A DNA stretch of 64,000 nt from Amorphus coralli DSM 19760. GTDB lineage: Bacteria > Pseudomonadota > Alphaproteobacteria > Rhizobiales > Amorphaceae. The stretch lies in assembly GCF_000374525.1 (NCBI RefSeq), contig NZ_KB894573.1:263745-327744 (forward strand), read 5' to 3'. The notes beneath the pieces were generated by a model. The model saw only the letters and a program-made list of their open reading frames with translations. It was not told where the DNA came from and made no database searches. This document shows, piece after piece, positions 34,310 through 41,912 of this stretch. The translations under genes were made by a program, and so were the position numbers. Positions within the stretch are counted from its first letter, which is position 1. Each line of letters starts with the position of its first letter.

Positions 34310-34674
34310 TGCATGGCCTCCTTGCGTCCCTGGTCCGATCCCGCGTCCGCCGATCCGTCGAACGGATCGACCGGAGGCATCGGGGGACGGCGCGGAATAT
34401 CCTGGATCGAGCCGATCTGTCGGGCCTCGATGGGCTGCAGATCGAGCAGGTCCTGGTGCTGGTCGACGAGCTGCTGCAGCCGGCCGGGATCGTCGGCCAC
34501 GCTCCAGGCGGCGCGCAGTTCGCTGATGCGCGCCTTCTCCGCCACGATCTCGGACTTGAGACGGCCCGCGCGCTCGGCTGCGCGCTCGGCGTCCTTCTTG
34601 ATGGCGAAGACCGCGGAGGCGGTGAACAGCACGCCGATGGCGAGAATGGTGATCAGCAGCCGGTATGCGGTCAT
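34306..34674 (-). CDS. ftsL: Cell division protein FtsL
   Basis: A 122-residue bitopic protein. One membrane helix near the N-terminus (YRLLITILAIGVLFTASAVF) is followed by a leucine-zipper-like coiled coil (DAERAAERAGRLKSEIVAEK and onward), and a Pro-rich tail. Similarity is low as usual for FtsL, but the size, topology and place between rsmH and ftsI identify it. The start overlaps the rsmH stop by ATGA (34671-34674). Confidence 0.88.
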   Translation of the reverse strand: MTAYRLLITILAIGVLFTASAVFAIKKDAERAAERAGRLKSEIVAEKARISELRAAWSVADDPGRLQQLVDQHQDLLDLQPIEARQIGSIQDIPRRPPMPPVDPFDGSADAGSDQGRKEAMQ

Positions 34675-35687
34675 GCGCCCCACCCTTCCAGTTCGGGCAC
34701 GAGGGGAACCCCAAGCACCCTTGGGTCGACCGGGCGCGCCGGCGCAGCGGTTCGGATCGCGGCGCGCAGACGGGCGGAACGGGCGCGCGGATTGCGCCGC
34801 GTCTCGGCCTCGCCGGGCAGGTCCGGCTTGCGCGACACCAGGCTGAACGTCGGCTCCGGAATATCGGTCTCCGGCATGTGGCGGGAACCCCCGGGCCGCA
34901 CCCGTGTGCGGTCCGCGAGGAAGCGCTTCACGATGCGGTCCTCCAGGCTGTGGAAGGCGACGACCACCAGCCGTCCCGCCTCGCCGAGGATCCGCTCCGC
35001 CGCGCCCAACGCGTCGGCCAGCTCGTCGAGCTCGCGGTTGATGTAGATGCGCAGCGCCTGGAAGGTCCGCGTTGCCGGATGGATCTGGTCGCGGGCGGAC
35101 GGAACCACCCGCGCGATCAGGTCGGCCAGCTGGTCCGTGGTCTCGAACGGCGCCTTGGCCCGGTCCTGCACGATGGCGCGGGCCACGGCGCGGGCGCGTT
35201 TTTCCTCGCCGAGGCGCGCGATGATCTGTGCCAGCGCGCGCTCCGGCGCGGTGTTCACGAGATCGGCCGCCGTCGGGCCGTCGAGCCCCATCCGCATGTC
35301 CAGCGGACCGGCGTTCCGGAAGGAGAAGCCGCGCTCCGCCGTGTCGAGCTGGACGGAGGACACGCCCACGTCGAGCACCACGCCGTTGACCGATGACAGG
35401 CCGCGCTCGCTCGCATGCTCGTCGAGCGCGCCGAAGCGGCCCGGCGCGACGATGAGCCGGTCGCCCCATCGAGCGGCCATGGCCTCGGCCCGGACGATGG
35501 CGTCGGGGTCGCGGTCGATGGCGATGACGGTGGCGCCCGCCTCCAGCAGTGCGGTGGTGTAGCCGCCGGCGCCGAACGTGCCGTCGATGATGACGTCGCC
35601 GGGCGCCGGCGCGAGCCGCTCCACGACCTCGTCGCGCATCACGGGAAGATGGATCGAGCGGTCTTGCGGGGTGGTATCGGGGGCCAT
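34671..35687 (-). CDS. rsmH: 16S rRNA (cytosine-1402-N4)-methyltransferase RsmH
   Basis: A 338-residue SAM-dependent methyltransferase (formerly MraW). It starts near HLPVMRDEVVERL, followed by the SAM loop IIDGTFGAGGYTTALLEAG, RFGALDEHA, FSFRNAGPLDMRM near 127, and AFHSLEDRIVKRF near 253. The ATG at 35687 shares a base with the mraZ stop (TGATG). A GTG one codon earlier is also possible. Confidence 0.95.
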   Translation of the reverse strand: MAPDTTPQDRSIHLPVMRDEVVERLAPAPGDVIIDGTFGAGGYTTALLEAGATVIAIDRDPDAIVRAEAMAARWGDRLIVAPGRFGALDEHASERGLSSVNGVVLDVGVSSVQLDTAERGFSFRNAGPLDMRMGLDGPTAADLVNTAPERALAQIIARLGEEKRARAVARAIVQDRAKAPFETTDQLADLIARVVPSARDQIHPATRTFQALRIYINRELDELADALGAAERILGEAGRLVVVAFHSLEDRIVKRFLADRTRVRPGGSRHMPETDIPEPTFSLVSRKPDLPGEAETRRNPRARSARLRAAIRTAAPARPVDPRVLGVPLVPELEGWGA

Positions 35688-36145
35688 CACGCGCGCCCCT
35701 CGCGCGCCGGCGTGTCGCTGAGCATGCCCAGCGCCCGCCGCATGGCTTCGGCGCGGTGCTCGGCGAACCGGCCGGGCTCCCAGATCTGGAACTTGTAGCC
35801 AAGGCCGGCGAAGACGACCTGGTCGGTGATGCCGGCATGGGCCTTGATCGTATCCGACAACGTCACCCGACCTTCTCCGTCCACCTTCAGGATTTCACTG
35901 ATGCCGAACAGCGCCGTCGACACGAGGTCGTGCTCCGGCGAGAGCGGCTGAATGCCGTCGAGACGGCTCTGGATCTCGTTCAACAGCCCGTTCCCGCCGG
36001 CATCGACGGCCGACTGGGAGAGCGAGGGAAAGCAGTACAGCCCGTCGAACCCGTCGCGGGTCAGCACGGCGCGAAAGGCTGCCGGGATCGACACCCTGCC
36101 CTTGGAGTCCAGCCTGTTCGTGTAGTGGGACACGAACCCGTGCAT
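35687..36145 (-). CDS. mraZ: Transcriptional regulator MraZ
   Basis: A 152-residue DNA-binding protein made of two SpoVT/AbrB-like half-domains, each with a DxKGR-type motif: SHYTNRLDSKGRVSIP at the start and ILKVDGEGRVTLSDTI in the second half. MraZ represses its own dcw operon in other bacteria. It is the first gene of the operon, with GAGAGGG just before the ATG. Confidence 0.95.
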   Translation of the reverse strand: MHGFVSHYTNRLDSKGRVSIPAAFRAVLTRDGFDGLYCFPSLSQSAVDAGGNGLLNEIQSRLDGIQPLSPEHDLVSTALFGISEILKVDGEGRVTLSDTIKAHAGITDQVVFAGLGYKFQIWEPGRFAEHRAEAMRRALGMLSDTPAREGRA

Positions 36146-36220
36146 CGGCCCTCTCGCATTCCGTCTCGCGGGCCTTCGACCGGGCCATGTTCGCCCCTAG
36201 CGATTTTCCGATGCCGGCAC

Positions 36221-36244
36221 GGCCCCGGCCGCCCCGATCACCCA
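36221..36244 (-). promoter_or_regulatory. Possible degenerate MraZ-binding repeats
   Basis: Read on the minus strand this stretch is TGGGTGATC-GGGGCGGCC-GGGGCC, i.e. G-triplets at about 9-10-nt spacing, 76-99 bp before mraZ. Known MraZ boxes are TGGGN repeats with 5-nt spacers. The match is loose and background G+C is high. Confidence 0.25.
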
Positions 36245-36309
36245 TCGCAGCAGACCAAAACCCCACCCGCGGAGGACGCCGTCGCTCGCCCCATCGACCG
36301 GGTGGATTT

Positions 36310-36380
36310 GGGGTAGCATGGAGTCATATGGGCGTCAATGGATTCACATGGATTCAAGCCCCACTCGGCGCTTGTGATTC
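36310..36380 (-). promoter_or_regulatory. Candidate mraZ/dcw promoter region with four GANTC sites
   Basis: Four GANTC (CcrM methylation) sites lie within 60 bp: 36321-36325, 36341-36345, 36351-36355 and 36376-36380. A minus-strand -35-like TTGACG (36338-36333) has two sites just upstream and one in the spacer; the -10 (TACCCC, 36315-36310) is weak. GcrA activates CcrM-methylated promoters of division genes in alphaproteobacteria. The rest of 36146-36650 shows no gene. A plus-strand frame at 36338-36652 is not credible. Confidence 0.55.
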
Positions 36381-36650
36381 GACCGGCGCAACCCCGTATT
36401 TCCGGAGCACGCTCGCGGTTGCGGGGCGTTCCGGAACCGGGCCATCCCCTTGATTGGAAAGGATTTTTATCGGGGACGCGAACCTGGCCTCGGACGCGGG
36501 CCGGACGCAAAGGCCCGCCGGCTCGTCCGGTCAGGATGACCGATGAGGCGTTAAGGAAGGGTCCACGCCGGATCGCCGGCGGAGGCGCCCGGATGGGGGC
36601 GCAGCCCAGGCGTGCCCAGGCCGGGACACGCGACGAGGCGGAATTGGATT

Positions 36651-37063
36651 GAGTGCGCCAGCCGGCCTGTAAGCCGGGTTCTGTAAGGCGTCCGGAGCGA
36701 TCCGGACACGTGACGGCCATTCCTCTGGGACGCCCGTTGCCGGGCGCCTCACGCGACCTACCCGAACGGCTGGTCTGGAAACAGACTGGACGGCCTGACG
36801 GCCGGCCGCACCGTTCCTATTCGGTCTTGCTCCCGGTGGGGTTTACCATGCCGGTCCTGTTGCCAGTCCCGCGGTGGGCTCTTACCCCACCCTTTCACCC
36901 TTGCCGGCGCGGCGGCCGGCGGTTTGCTTTCTGTGGCACTTTCCCTGGGGTGTGACCCCCGCCGGGCGTTACCCGGCACCGTGTTTCCATGGAGCCCGGA
37001 CTTTCCTCCCCGGCAGTCTTTCGACTGGTGCCGGAGCGGCCGTCCGGCCGGCTGGCGAACTCC
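36651..37063 (-). ncRNA. rnpB: RNase P RNA (bacterial class A)
   Basis: The catalytic RNA of tRNA 5' processing, on the minus strand, about 413 nt. The P1 stem pairs the 5' end (GAGTTCGCCAGCCGG, from 37062) with the 3' end (CCGGCTGGCGCACTC, to 36651) with a single mismatch. The universally conserved 5' block GAGGAAAGTCCGGGCTCC lies near 37013-36995 and the 3' block ACAGAACCCGGCTTACAGGCC near 36684-36664. The AGGGAAAGTGCCACAGAAA segment is also present. It lies upstream of mraZ, its usual place in this group. The exact ends are inferred from P1. Confidence 0.95.
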
Positions 37064-37171
37064 AATAGGGCGTCGGGGCGCCGAAAATCAAGAAGCCGCC
37101 GCACCGGACCCGGCACGACGGCTTGCTTGACCCCGGAATTCGACCGGATGGGCGCCCGATCGCGCCGGCGT

Positions 37172-37320
37172 GGGATGCGGGCGGAAAACCGGTCCCCACT
37201 TTTCCTCACCCGGTCTCAGGACGCGGGATGCGGGCGGAAAACCGGCCTCCACTTTTCCTCATCCGGTCTCAGGACGCGGGATGCGGGCGGAAAACCGGCC
37301 TCCACTTTTCCTCATCCCGC
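37172..37320 (-). repeat. Three tandem palindromic elements (53-nt period) downstream of fixK
   Basis: Units begin at 37172, 37225 and 37278. Read on the minus strand, the element next to the fixK stop (37320-37276) is GCGGGATG, then A, GGAAAAGTGG, AGG, CCGGTTTTCC, GCCC, and CATCCCGC: an outer 8-bp stem and an inner imperfect stem. The same inner core is present at 60082-60240 with a different outer stem. The first element (37172) is degraded in its flanks. Confidence 0.85.
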
Positions 37321-38034
37321 TTAGTGCGACCCACTCTTGCGGCACAGGGCGCACACATCGACGATGCGCAGCCGGTCGTGCCGGTCGGCCGCCAGGAAGC
37401 CCTTGCGCTTCATGTCGGAGATGATGCGGCTCACCGTCTCGATGGTGAGGCCGAGATAGTCGGCGATCTCCTGCCGGGTCATGGTGATGCGCACCACGGC
37501 TTCGTCGTCATCGCCATCGGGGCGTCCGGCGCAGGCCTCGCCCAGCCCCCGGCCGGGAACCAGGTACATCAGGAAGCTCGCCACCCGCTCGAAGGCCGAC
37601 TTCCGGCCGAGCAGCACCGAGTGGTCGCGCAGCCCGGCGATCTGGCGCAGCAGGCAGCCGTTGATATGGGCCTGGAACACCGCCGAGCCTTCGACGTCGC
37701 GCCGCTCGATGGCCTTCAGCACCGACGGCACCAGCGTCTCCGCGGCGCTGTCCTGGTCCTCTCCGGCCGGAAGTCCGAACAGATCGCCGGGGCCGAGCAG
37801 CCCGACCACCTGCCGGCGCCCGTCGGGCAGCAGCTTGAACAGCATCACCGCGCCGTCCACCACCTGGTAGATCCGGTCGGCGGGATCGCCCTCGTAGTAG
37901 ATGACCGAATGCTGGGTCACCCGCATGGTTTTGGTGCGCGGCGCCGACAGGAGCGCCTCCCAGCTCTGCGGATCGCGCACCGTATCGCACGGGATGGACG
38001 GGCGATTGTCGACCAGAGTGTGAACCGTGTTCAT
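37321..38034 (-). CDS. fixK: CRP/FNR family transcriptional regulator, FixK-like
   Basis: A 237-residue regulator with a cyclic-nucleotide-type sensor domain (IYYEGDPADRIYQVVDGAVMLF near 48-69), a dimerisation helix and a C-terminal HTH, MTRQEIADYLGLTIETVSRI near 188-207, whose E..SR recognition residues fit FNR/FixK boxes. The N-terminal Cys cluster that binds Fe-S in true FNR is absent, so it should not sense oxygen itself. This fits FixK, controlled by FixJ. A Cys pair lies at the very C-terminus (VCALC). The start ATG 38034 precedes the sensor domain at the usual distance. FixJ and FixL are encoded 1.6-3.4 kb away. Confidence 0.85.
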   Translation of the reverse strand: MNTVHTLVDNRPSIPCDTVRDPQSWEALLSAPRTKTMRVTQHSVIYYEGDPADRIYQVVDGAVMLFKLLPDGRRQVVGLLGPGDLFGLPAGEDQDSAAETLVPSVLKAIERRDVEGSAVFQAHINGCLLRQIAGLRDHSVLLGRKSAFERVASFLMYLVPGRGLGEACAGRPDGDDDEAVVRITMTRQEIADYLGLTIETVSRIISDMKRKGFLAADRHDRLRIVDVCALCRKSGSH

Positions 38035-38168
38035 GTCGCTCTCCCAGGACCCCTTGGGACCGGTCGAGCAAGGCAGCGCCGCCTCCCGGTCCGCGCCGGT
38101 CCGCGTCCTTCGCAACCGGCTACAGGACCCACGCTAGCGACATCGGCACGGGCCCGAAATTCGTCGGG

Positions 38169-38193
38169 ATACGTACGACAAACCCCGTACGGG
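38169..38193 (-). promoter_or_regulatory. Candidate FixJ-binding region upstream of fixK
   Basis: On the minus strand GTACGTAT (38176-38169) matches 7 of 8 bases of the high-affinity FixJ target GTAMGTAG as I recall it. A second CGTACG lies within the palindrome CCCGTACGGG (38184-38193), 14 bp away. The region is about 135 bp before the fixK start; the remaining 38035-38268 shows no gene. Confidence 0.45.
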
Positions 38194-38268
38194 AAACCCC
38201 GGAGGGGCAGCACGCCGCACCCGGGTCCTTCCATCCGTCGCGCACCGCCCGCCGGCCGGCGTCCCGGG

Positions 38269-38649
38269 TTACCCTGTCGGGTCGGGACCGCCGCCGTCGC
38301 CGGTGCGTGCGTCTACCAGCAGGGCCAGCGCCGCCTCGTCGAGCGGCTTGCGCAACACCAGCGGCGCCGGTTCGTTGCGGAAGGCCCGGGCAAGATAGCG
38401 GTCCGACTGGCCGGAGATGGCCACGATCCTGGGCGCGCTCTCCAGCCGCCTGAGCCAGCGGATCACCTCCACGCCGCCGATCCCCGGCAACGCCACGTCC
38501 ACCACCACAAGATCGCCGGCAGCCGGCGGCGGCGCCTCGAAGAAGCTTTCCGCAGATCGGTGCAGGACAGCCCGGTCCCCGGTCATTTCGAGCACCAGCC
38601 TCAGGGCGTCCAGAATACCGGTGTCATCTTCGAGAATGTGAATGGCCAC
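38269..38649 (-). CDS. Single-domain response regulator (FixJ-like receiver)
   Basis: A 126-residue receiver domain without an output domain. Acidic residues at 8-10 (EDD), phosphoacceptor Asp51 in VVVDVALPG, Ser79 in AISGQ and Lys101 in LRKPL form the complete active site. The SGQ...KP spacing resembles FixJ receivers. It lies between fixK and fixJL on the same strand, so it may act as a phosphate sink or extra partner of FixL, which is inference. Start GTG 38649 is preferred; an ATG at 38676 would add nine residues. Confidence 0.8.
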   Translation of the reverse strand: MAIHILEDDTGILDALRLVLEMTGDRAVLHRSAESFFEAPPPAAGDLVVVDVALPGIGGVEVIRWLRRLESAPRIVAISGQSDRYLARAFRNEPAPLVLRKPLDEAALALLVDARTGDGGGPDPTG

Positions 38650-38954
38650 GGATCGATTTCCAAAGCGGCGAACCACCCGAGAGTAGGTCGCCCCCCACGG
38701 CGTGCGACATGACGCAGGTCAAGCCGCGAGCGCCCCCCGCCCCGCGGGCCGCTGGACGGCGGCGCACCGGTTGCCCGTGCAGTTTTTCCGCCAACAACCA
38801 CAGATACGGGTGGATCGCGCGCAGGTTCGGAGGTCGCTTGCCACGATCAGTTTTCCGGCAAGCCCCGCGGGCCTCTCGATTTTGCCAATTTCCGTCAAAT
38901 CACCGATAATGGCGCAGACATGAAAGAGCGGAACCAGAAGGGCGCGATTACAAA
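38650..38954. other. Intergenic region, 305 bp
   Basis: It holds the divergent control regions of the lone receiver (minus) and the methyltransferase (plus). The right part is noticeably richer in A+T (38865-38954). I see TTGCC and TCAA half-sites near 38883-38899 but not with FNR/FixK spacing. No RNA gene or repeat is recognised. Confidence 0.4.
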
Positions 38955-39578
38955 ATGAAAGCCGACGATTCCATTCTCGATCGCCTGTATTCGATGGATG
39001 GCGGACCGGAAACCTGTCGTGACATCTACTCGGACTGGGCAAAGGACTACGATCAGGACACGATCGAGGGCATGGGCTATGTGGGCCCGGCACTGGTCGC
39101 GGAAACGTTGTTCGAGCGCGTCGCGCTGGGCTCGAAGGTGCTGGATGCCGGCTGCGGCACGGGCCTCGCCGGGGCCGAGCTCGCCTCACGCGGGTTCACG
39201 CTGATCGACGGCATCGACGTTTCGCCGGACATGCTGAAGGTGGCGCGCGGCAAGAATGTCTATCGCAGGCTCGCCGAAGCCGACATGACCGCCCCGCTCA
39301 CCCTGCAGGACGACGCCTATGACGCCGCCGTGTGCGTCGGCGTCTTCACCAACGGACACGTGGGGCCTGACGCCATCGACGAGCTTGCCCGCGTGGTCCG
39401 TCCCGGCGGGACCATCGTGGCCACGGTTCACGAGAATGTCTGGAGCCGCGACGGCTACCCCGACCATCTCGACGCCATGCAGAAGTCCGGCTCGGTAGAG
39501 GTGCTGTCCACCGCGGTCGCGCCCTACCACCTGAAGGAAGACTACAGCTGCCGGCTCTGTGTCCTGAAGGCGGCCTGA
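38955..39578 (+). CDS. Class I SAM-dependent methyltransferase
   Basis: A 207-residue Rossmann methyltransferase. Motif I is VLDAGCGTGLAGAEL near 62, motif II DGIDVSPDMLKVAR near 85, and VVRPGGTIVATVHE follows near 145. The N-terminal YSDWAKDYDQDTIEGMGYVGP resembles WBSCR27/METTL27-like bacterial enzymes. Substrate unknown. It converges on fixJ (16 bp between stops) and is on the opposite strand to the fix genes, so a functional link is not implied. Confidence 0.85.
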   Translation: MKADDSILDRLYSMDGGPETCRDIYSDWAKDYDQDTIEGMGYVGPALVAETLFERVALGSKVLDAGCGTGLAGAELASRGFTLIDGIDVSPDMLKVARGKNVYRRLAEADMTAPLTLQDDAYDAAVCVGVFTNGHVGPDAIDELARVVRPGGTIVATVHENVWSRDGYPDHLDAMQKSGSVEVLSTAVAPYHLKEDYSCRLCVLKAA

Positions 39579-39594
39579 GGCGCCTTCGGCCGGA

Positions 39595-40215
39595 TCAGGC
39601 GCCGGCCCGCATCAGCACGATGCGCACCAGGTCGGCGGCGTTCCGCGCCCCGAGCTTTTCCATGATGCGGGCCCGGTGGACCTCGATGGTCCGCGGGCTG
39701 ATGCCGAGCTTGCGCCCGGCCTCCTTGTTGGAGGCGCCCGCCGTGATTTCCGACAGCACCTGGCGCTCGCGCGGCGTCAGGTTGTCCGCCCCGGGGAAGT
39801 CGGTCGACAGGCCGGATCCGGCCTCCTCCCGCTCCTGCCGCGAGGCAAGCGCCTCGCGCACCCGCCCGATGACCTTGTCGACGTCGAACGGCTTCTCGAA
39901 GAAGTCGAAGGCCCCGTCCTTGATGGCGCGCACCGCCATCGGGATATCGCCCTGGCCGGAAATGATGAAGATCGGCTCCGGGTAGGTGGCGGCGTTCAGG
40001 ATCGACAGGATGTCGAGACCGGACCGGCCGGGCATGTGGACGTCAAGAATGCTGCAGGCCGGCTCTTCCTGGGCCCGCCGGATGAACTCGCCGCCATTGT
40101 CGAACATCTCGACCCGGAAGCCCTCGAGACGAAACAGCGCCCCCAGCGCATCGCGCACGGACGCGTCGTCGTCGACGATGTAAATGAGCGGGGCCGCGGC
40201 CTCGTGCTGCGTCAT
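39595..40215 (-). CDS. fixJ: Response regulator FixJ
   Basis: A 206-residue two-domain regulator. The receiver has DDD at 15-17, phosphoacceptor Asp58 (CSILDVHMPG), FIISGQGD and FFEKPFD. The C-terminal LuxR-type HTH reads LTPRERQVLSEITAGASNKE with RTIEVHRARIMEKL. The PGRSGLDIL and KPFDVDKVIG segments fit FixJ. Phospho-FixJ activates fixK under low oxygen. Start ATG overlaps the fixL stop as ATGA (40212-40215). Confidence 0.93.
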   Translation of the reverse strand: MTQHEAAAPLIYIVDDDASVRDALGALFRLEGFRVEMFDNGGEFIRRAQEEPACSILDVHMPGRSGLDILSILNAATYPEPIFIISGQGDIPMAVRAIKDGAFDFFEKPFDVDKVIGRVREALASRQEREEAGSGLSTDFPGADNLTPRERQVLSEITAGASNKEAGRKLGISPRTIEVHRARIMEKLGARNAADLVRIVLMRAGA

Positions 40216-41408
40216 GGGGTCTCCGGCCTGTTGTCGTCTGTCGCGTCATCATCGCCCGTACCGACCGGCAGATCGAGCCGGAAACAGGCGCCTCGCCCCC
40301 CGCCCCCGGGATCGACGGAGAGGTCGCCACCATGGTTCTGGGCGATGGAGCGGGAAATCGCCAGCCCGAGGCCGAGGCCGCTTCGCTTGTTGGATGAAAA
40401 CGCCTTGAACAGGTCCGGCACGGCCTCGGCGGGAATACCCGGCCCGGTATCGGCAACCGACAGCCGAACCCGGTCCTCGTACAGGCCCGCCGAGATCTCG
40501 ATCCGCTGTTCCTCGCGGTCGACCAGCACCTCGGCGGCATTGCGAATGAGGTTGACCAGGATCTGCTCGATCTGGATCGGGTCGACCTCGATTTCCGGCA
40601 CATCGGCGTCGATCGACCGGACCACTTCGATCCTTCGGCCCTTGCTGCCGACCAGCGCCAGCTCCAGCGATTCGTCCAGCAGCCCGGATACCGTGCAGCG
40701 TTTCCGTTTCGGCTCGCGCTTTTCGATGAAGCCCCGCATGCGCTGGATGATCGACGCGGCGCGTTCGGCCTCCCGCATAGCCTTGCCGACAACCTCCAGA
40801 ACCATCTCGTCGGGTTCCGCACTGATGCTCTTGAAGCGCCGGGATGCCGCCTGGAGGTAGAGAATCGCCGCGGTCAGCGGCTGGTTCAGCTCGTGCGCGA
40901 TGGCCGAACCCATCTCGTCCATGGCGCTGACCCGGGCCATGTGCAGCAGCTCGGTCTGGAGTTCGGCGACGCGCTGCTCGTACTCGGCGCGCGGGCGCGC
41001 GTCGCGCAGGATGCCGATGAACTGTCGTCCGTCCGGCGTCTGCGCCTCGCCCACCGAGAGGTCGAGCGGAAAGACCGCCCCGTCCTTGTGCTGCCCCTCC
41101 ACCTCTCGGCCGATGCCGATGATCCGGGCAACGCCGGTGTGCCGGTAGCTGGAGAGATAGTCGTCGTGAGCATCGGCGTAGCGCCGCGGCATGATCGCCT
41201 TGACGTTCCGTCCGATCATCTCCTCGGCTGTGTAGCCGAACAACCTTTCGCAGGCCCGGTTGTAGACCAGGATGCGGCCCAACTCGTCGATGACGATGAT
41301 GCCGTCGACCGCCGTATCGAGCACGCTCAGCAGCCGCGCCTGCGAGACGTCCGGCGCCTGCGTGGAAGCCCGCTCGGCTGCGGTGCGCGTCTCGGCTGTG
41401 TGGTCCAC
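40212..41408 (-). CDS. fixL: Oxygen sensor histidine kinase FixL
   Basis: A 398-residue soluble heme-PAS kinase. The PAS domain (about 22-140) has candidate proximal His81 in ADAHDDYL and Arg101 in IIGIGR, exactly 20 residues apart like His200 and Arg220 of the Bradyrhizobium FixL. The kinase core has phosphoacceptor His172 (AHELNQPL), NLIRNAAEV, DTGPGIP and GLGLGLAIS. No transmembrane segments are visible, unlike the Sinorhizobium protein. Oxygen bound to heme would switch the kinase off. It is co-transcribed with fixJ. Confidence 0.92.
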   Translation of the reverse strand: MDHTAETRTAAERASTQAPDVSQARLLSVLDTAVDGIIVIDELGRILVYNRACERLFGYTAEEMIGRNVKAIMPRRYADAHDDYLSSYRHTGVARIIGIGREVEGQHKDGAVFPLDLSVGEAQTPDGRQFIGILRDARPRAEYEQRVAELQTELLHMARVSAMDEMGSAIAHELNQPLTAAILYLQAASRRFKSISAEPDEMVLEVVGKAMREAERAASIIQRMRGFIEKREPKRKRCTVSGLLDESLELALVGSKGRRIEVVRSIDADVPEIEVDPIQIEQILVNLIRNAAEVLVDREEQRIEISAGLYEDRVRLSVADTGPGIPAEAVPDLFKAFSSNKRSGLGLGLAISRSIAQNHGGDLSVDPGGGGRGACFRLDLPVGTGDDDATDDNRPETP

Positions 41409-41546
41409 CCGTCGCTCTTTAGCTGGAACAGTTCGCTGTTGCGATCGACCATAAGGGCAATGGGCGAAAGCGGTAAAGCCGGGCCCGGAGGATGCCGGCC
41501 GGCCGCTTCGCGATGCCGCATCCCTCGGGGGAGCGGGGCCGAGCCG

Positions 41547-41867
41547 TCAGAGGGGCGCGGCAACCGAAATGTTGTCCCGCAGCTTTGCCTGCAGCCGCCG
41601 CCAGCGGACGACCAGCCAGATCGCCGCCACCACGTTGCCCAGCACGAACAGCGCCGCGATCAGCAGCACCGCCACGGGCCGGCTCGGCTCCGTCAGCGCG
41701 ATCACCAGTCCGAACAGCACGAAGCCGAGATAGAGATCCGCGAGCGCGACGATTCCCCACGGGTCGGAAATGATCGCTCCGAAGCTTGCCAGGAACGGCG
41801 CTTCATAGGCGGCCCAGCCGATGAGGATGAACAGGGCGACGGCACAGACGATGAGAAGCGCGCGCAT
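41547..41867 (-). CDS. Small membrane protein, three transmembrane segments
   Basis: A 106-residue hydrophobic protein (MRALLIVCAVALFILIGWAA, then DLYLGFVLFGLVIALTEPSR, then VAVLLIAALFVLGNVVAAIW). It may belong to an uncharacterised DUF1475-like family; I am not certain. The ATG at 41867 has GGAG 6 nt upstream, so I prefer it to the GTG at 41879. It lies 45 bp after the YjbQ-family gene, probably in the same transcript. Confidence 0.7.
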   Translation of the reverse strand: MRALLIVCAVALFILIGWAAYEAPFLASFGAIISDPWGIVALADLYLGFVLFGLVIALTEPSRPVAVLLIAALFVLGNVVAAIWLVVRWRRLQAKLRDNISVAAPL

Positions 41868-41912
41868 GAAGATCTCCACGAAAGAAAGGCGACGGGCGGG
41901 CCCGGCGCCTGG

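Noticed and set aside
36338-36652. A 104-codon plus-strand frame between mraZ and rnpB
   Set aside because: Arg/Pro/Gly-biased composition typical of noncoding GC-rich DNA, no RBS, no recognisable domain, and it overlaps the mraZ promoter region.
37172-37320. Regular 53-nt tandem repeats that look at first like a short CRISPR array
   Set aside because: The units follow each other without unique spacers, each unit contains a full palindrome, the same core recurs singly at 60082, and no cas genes are near.
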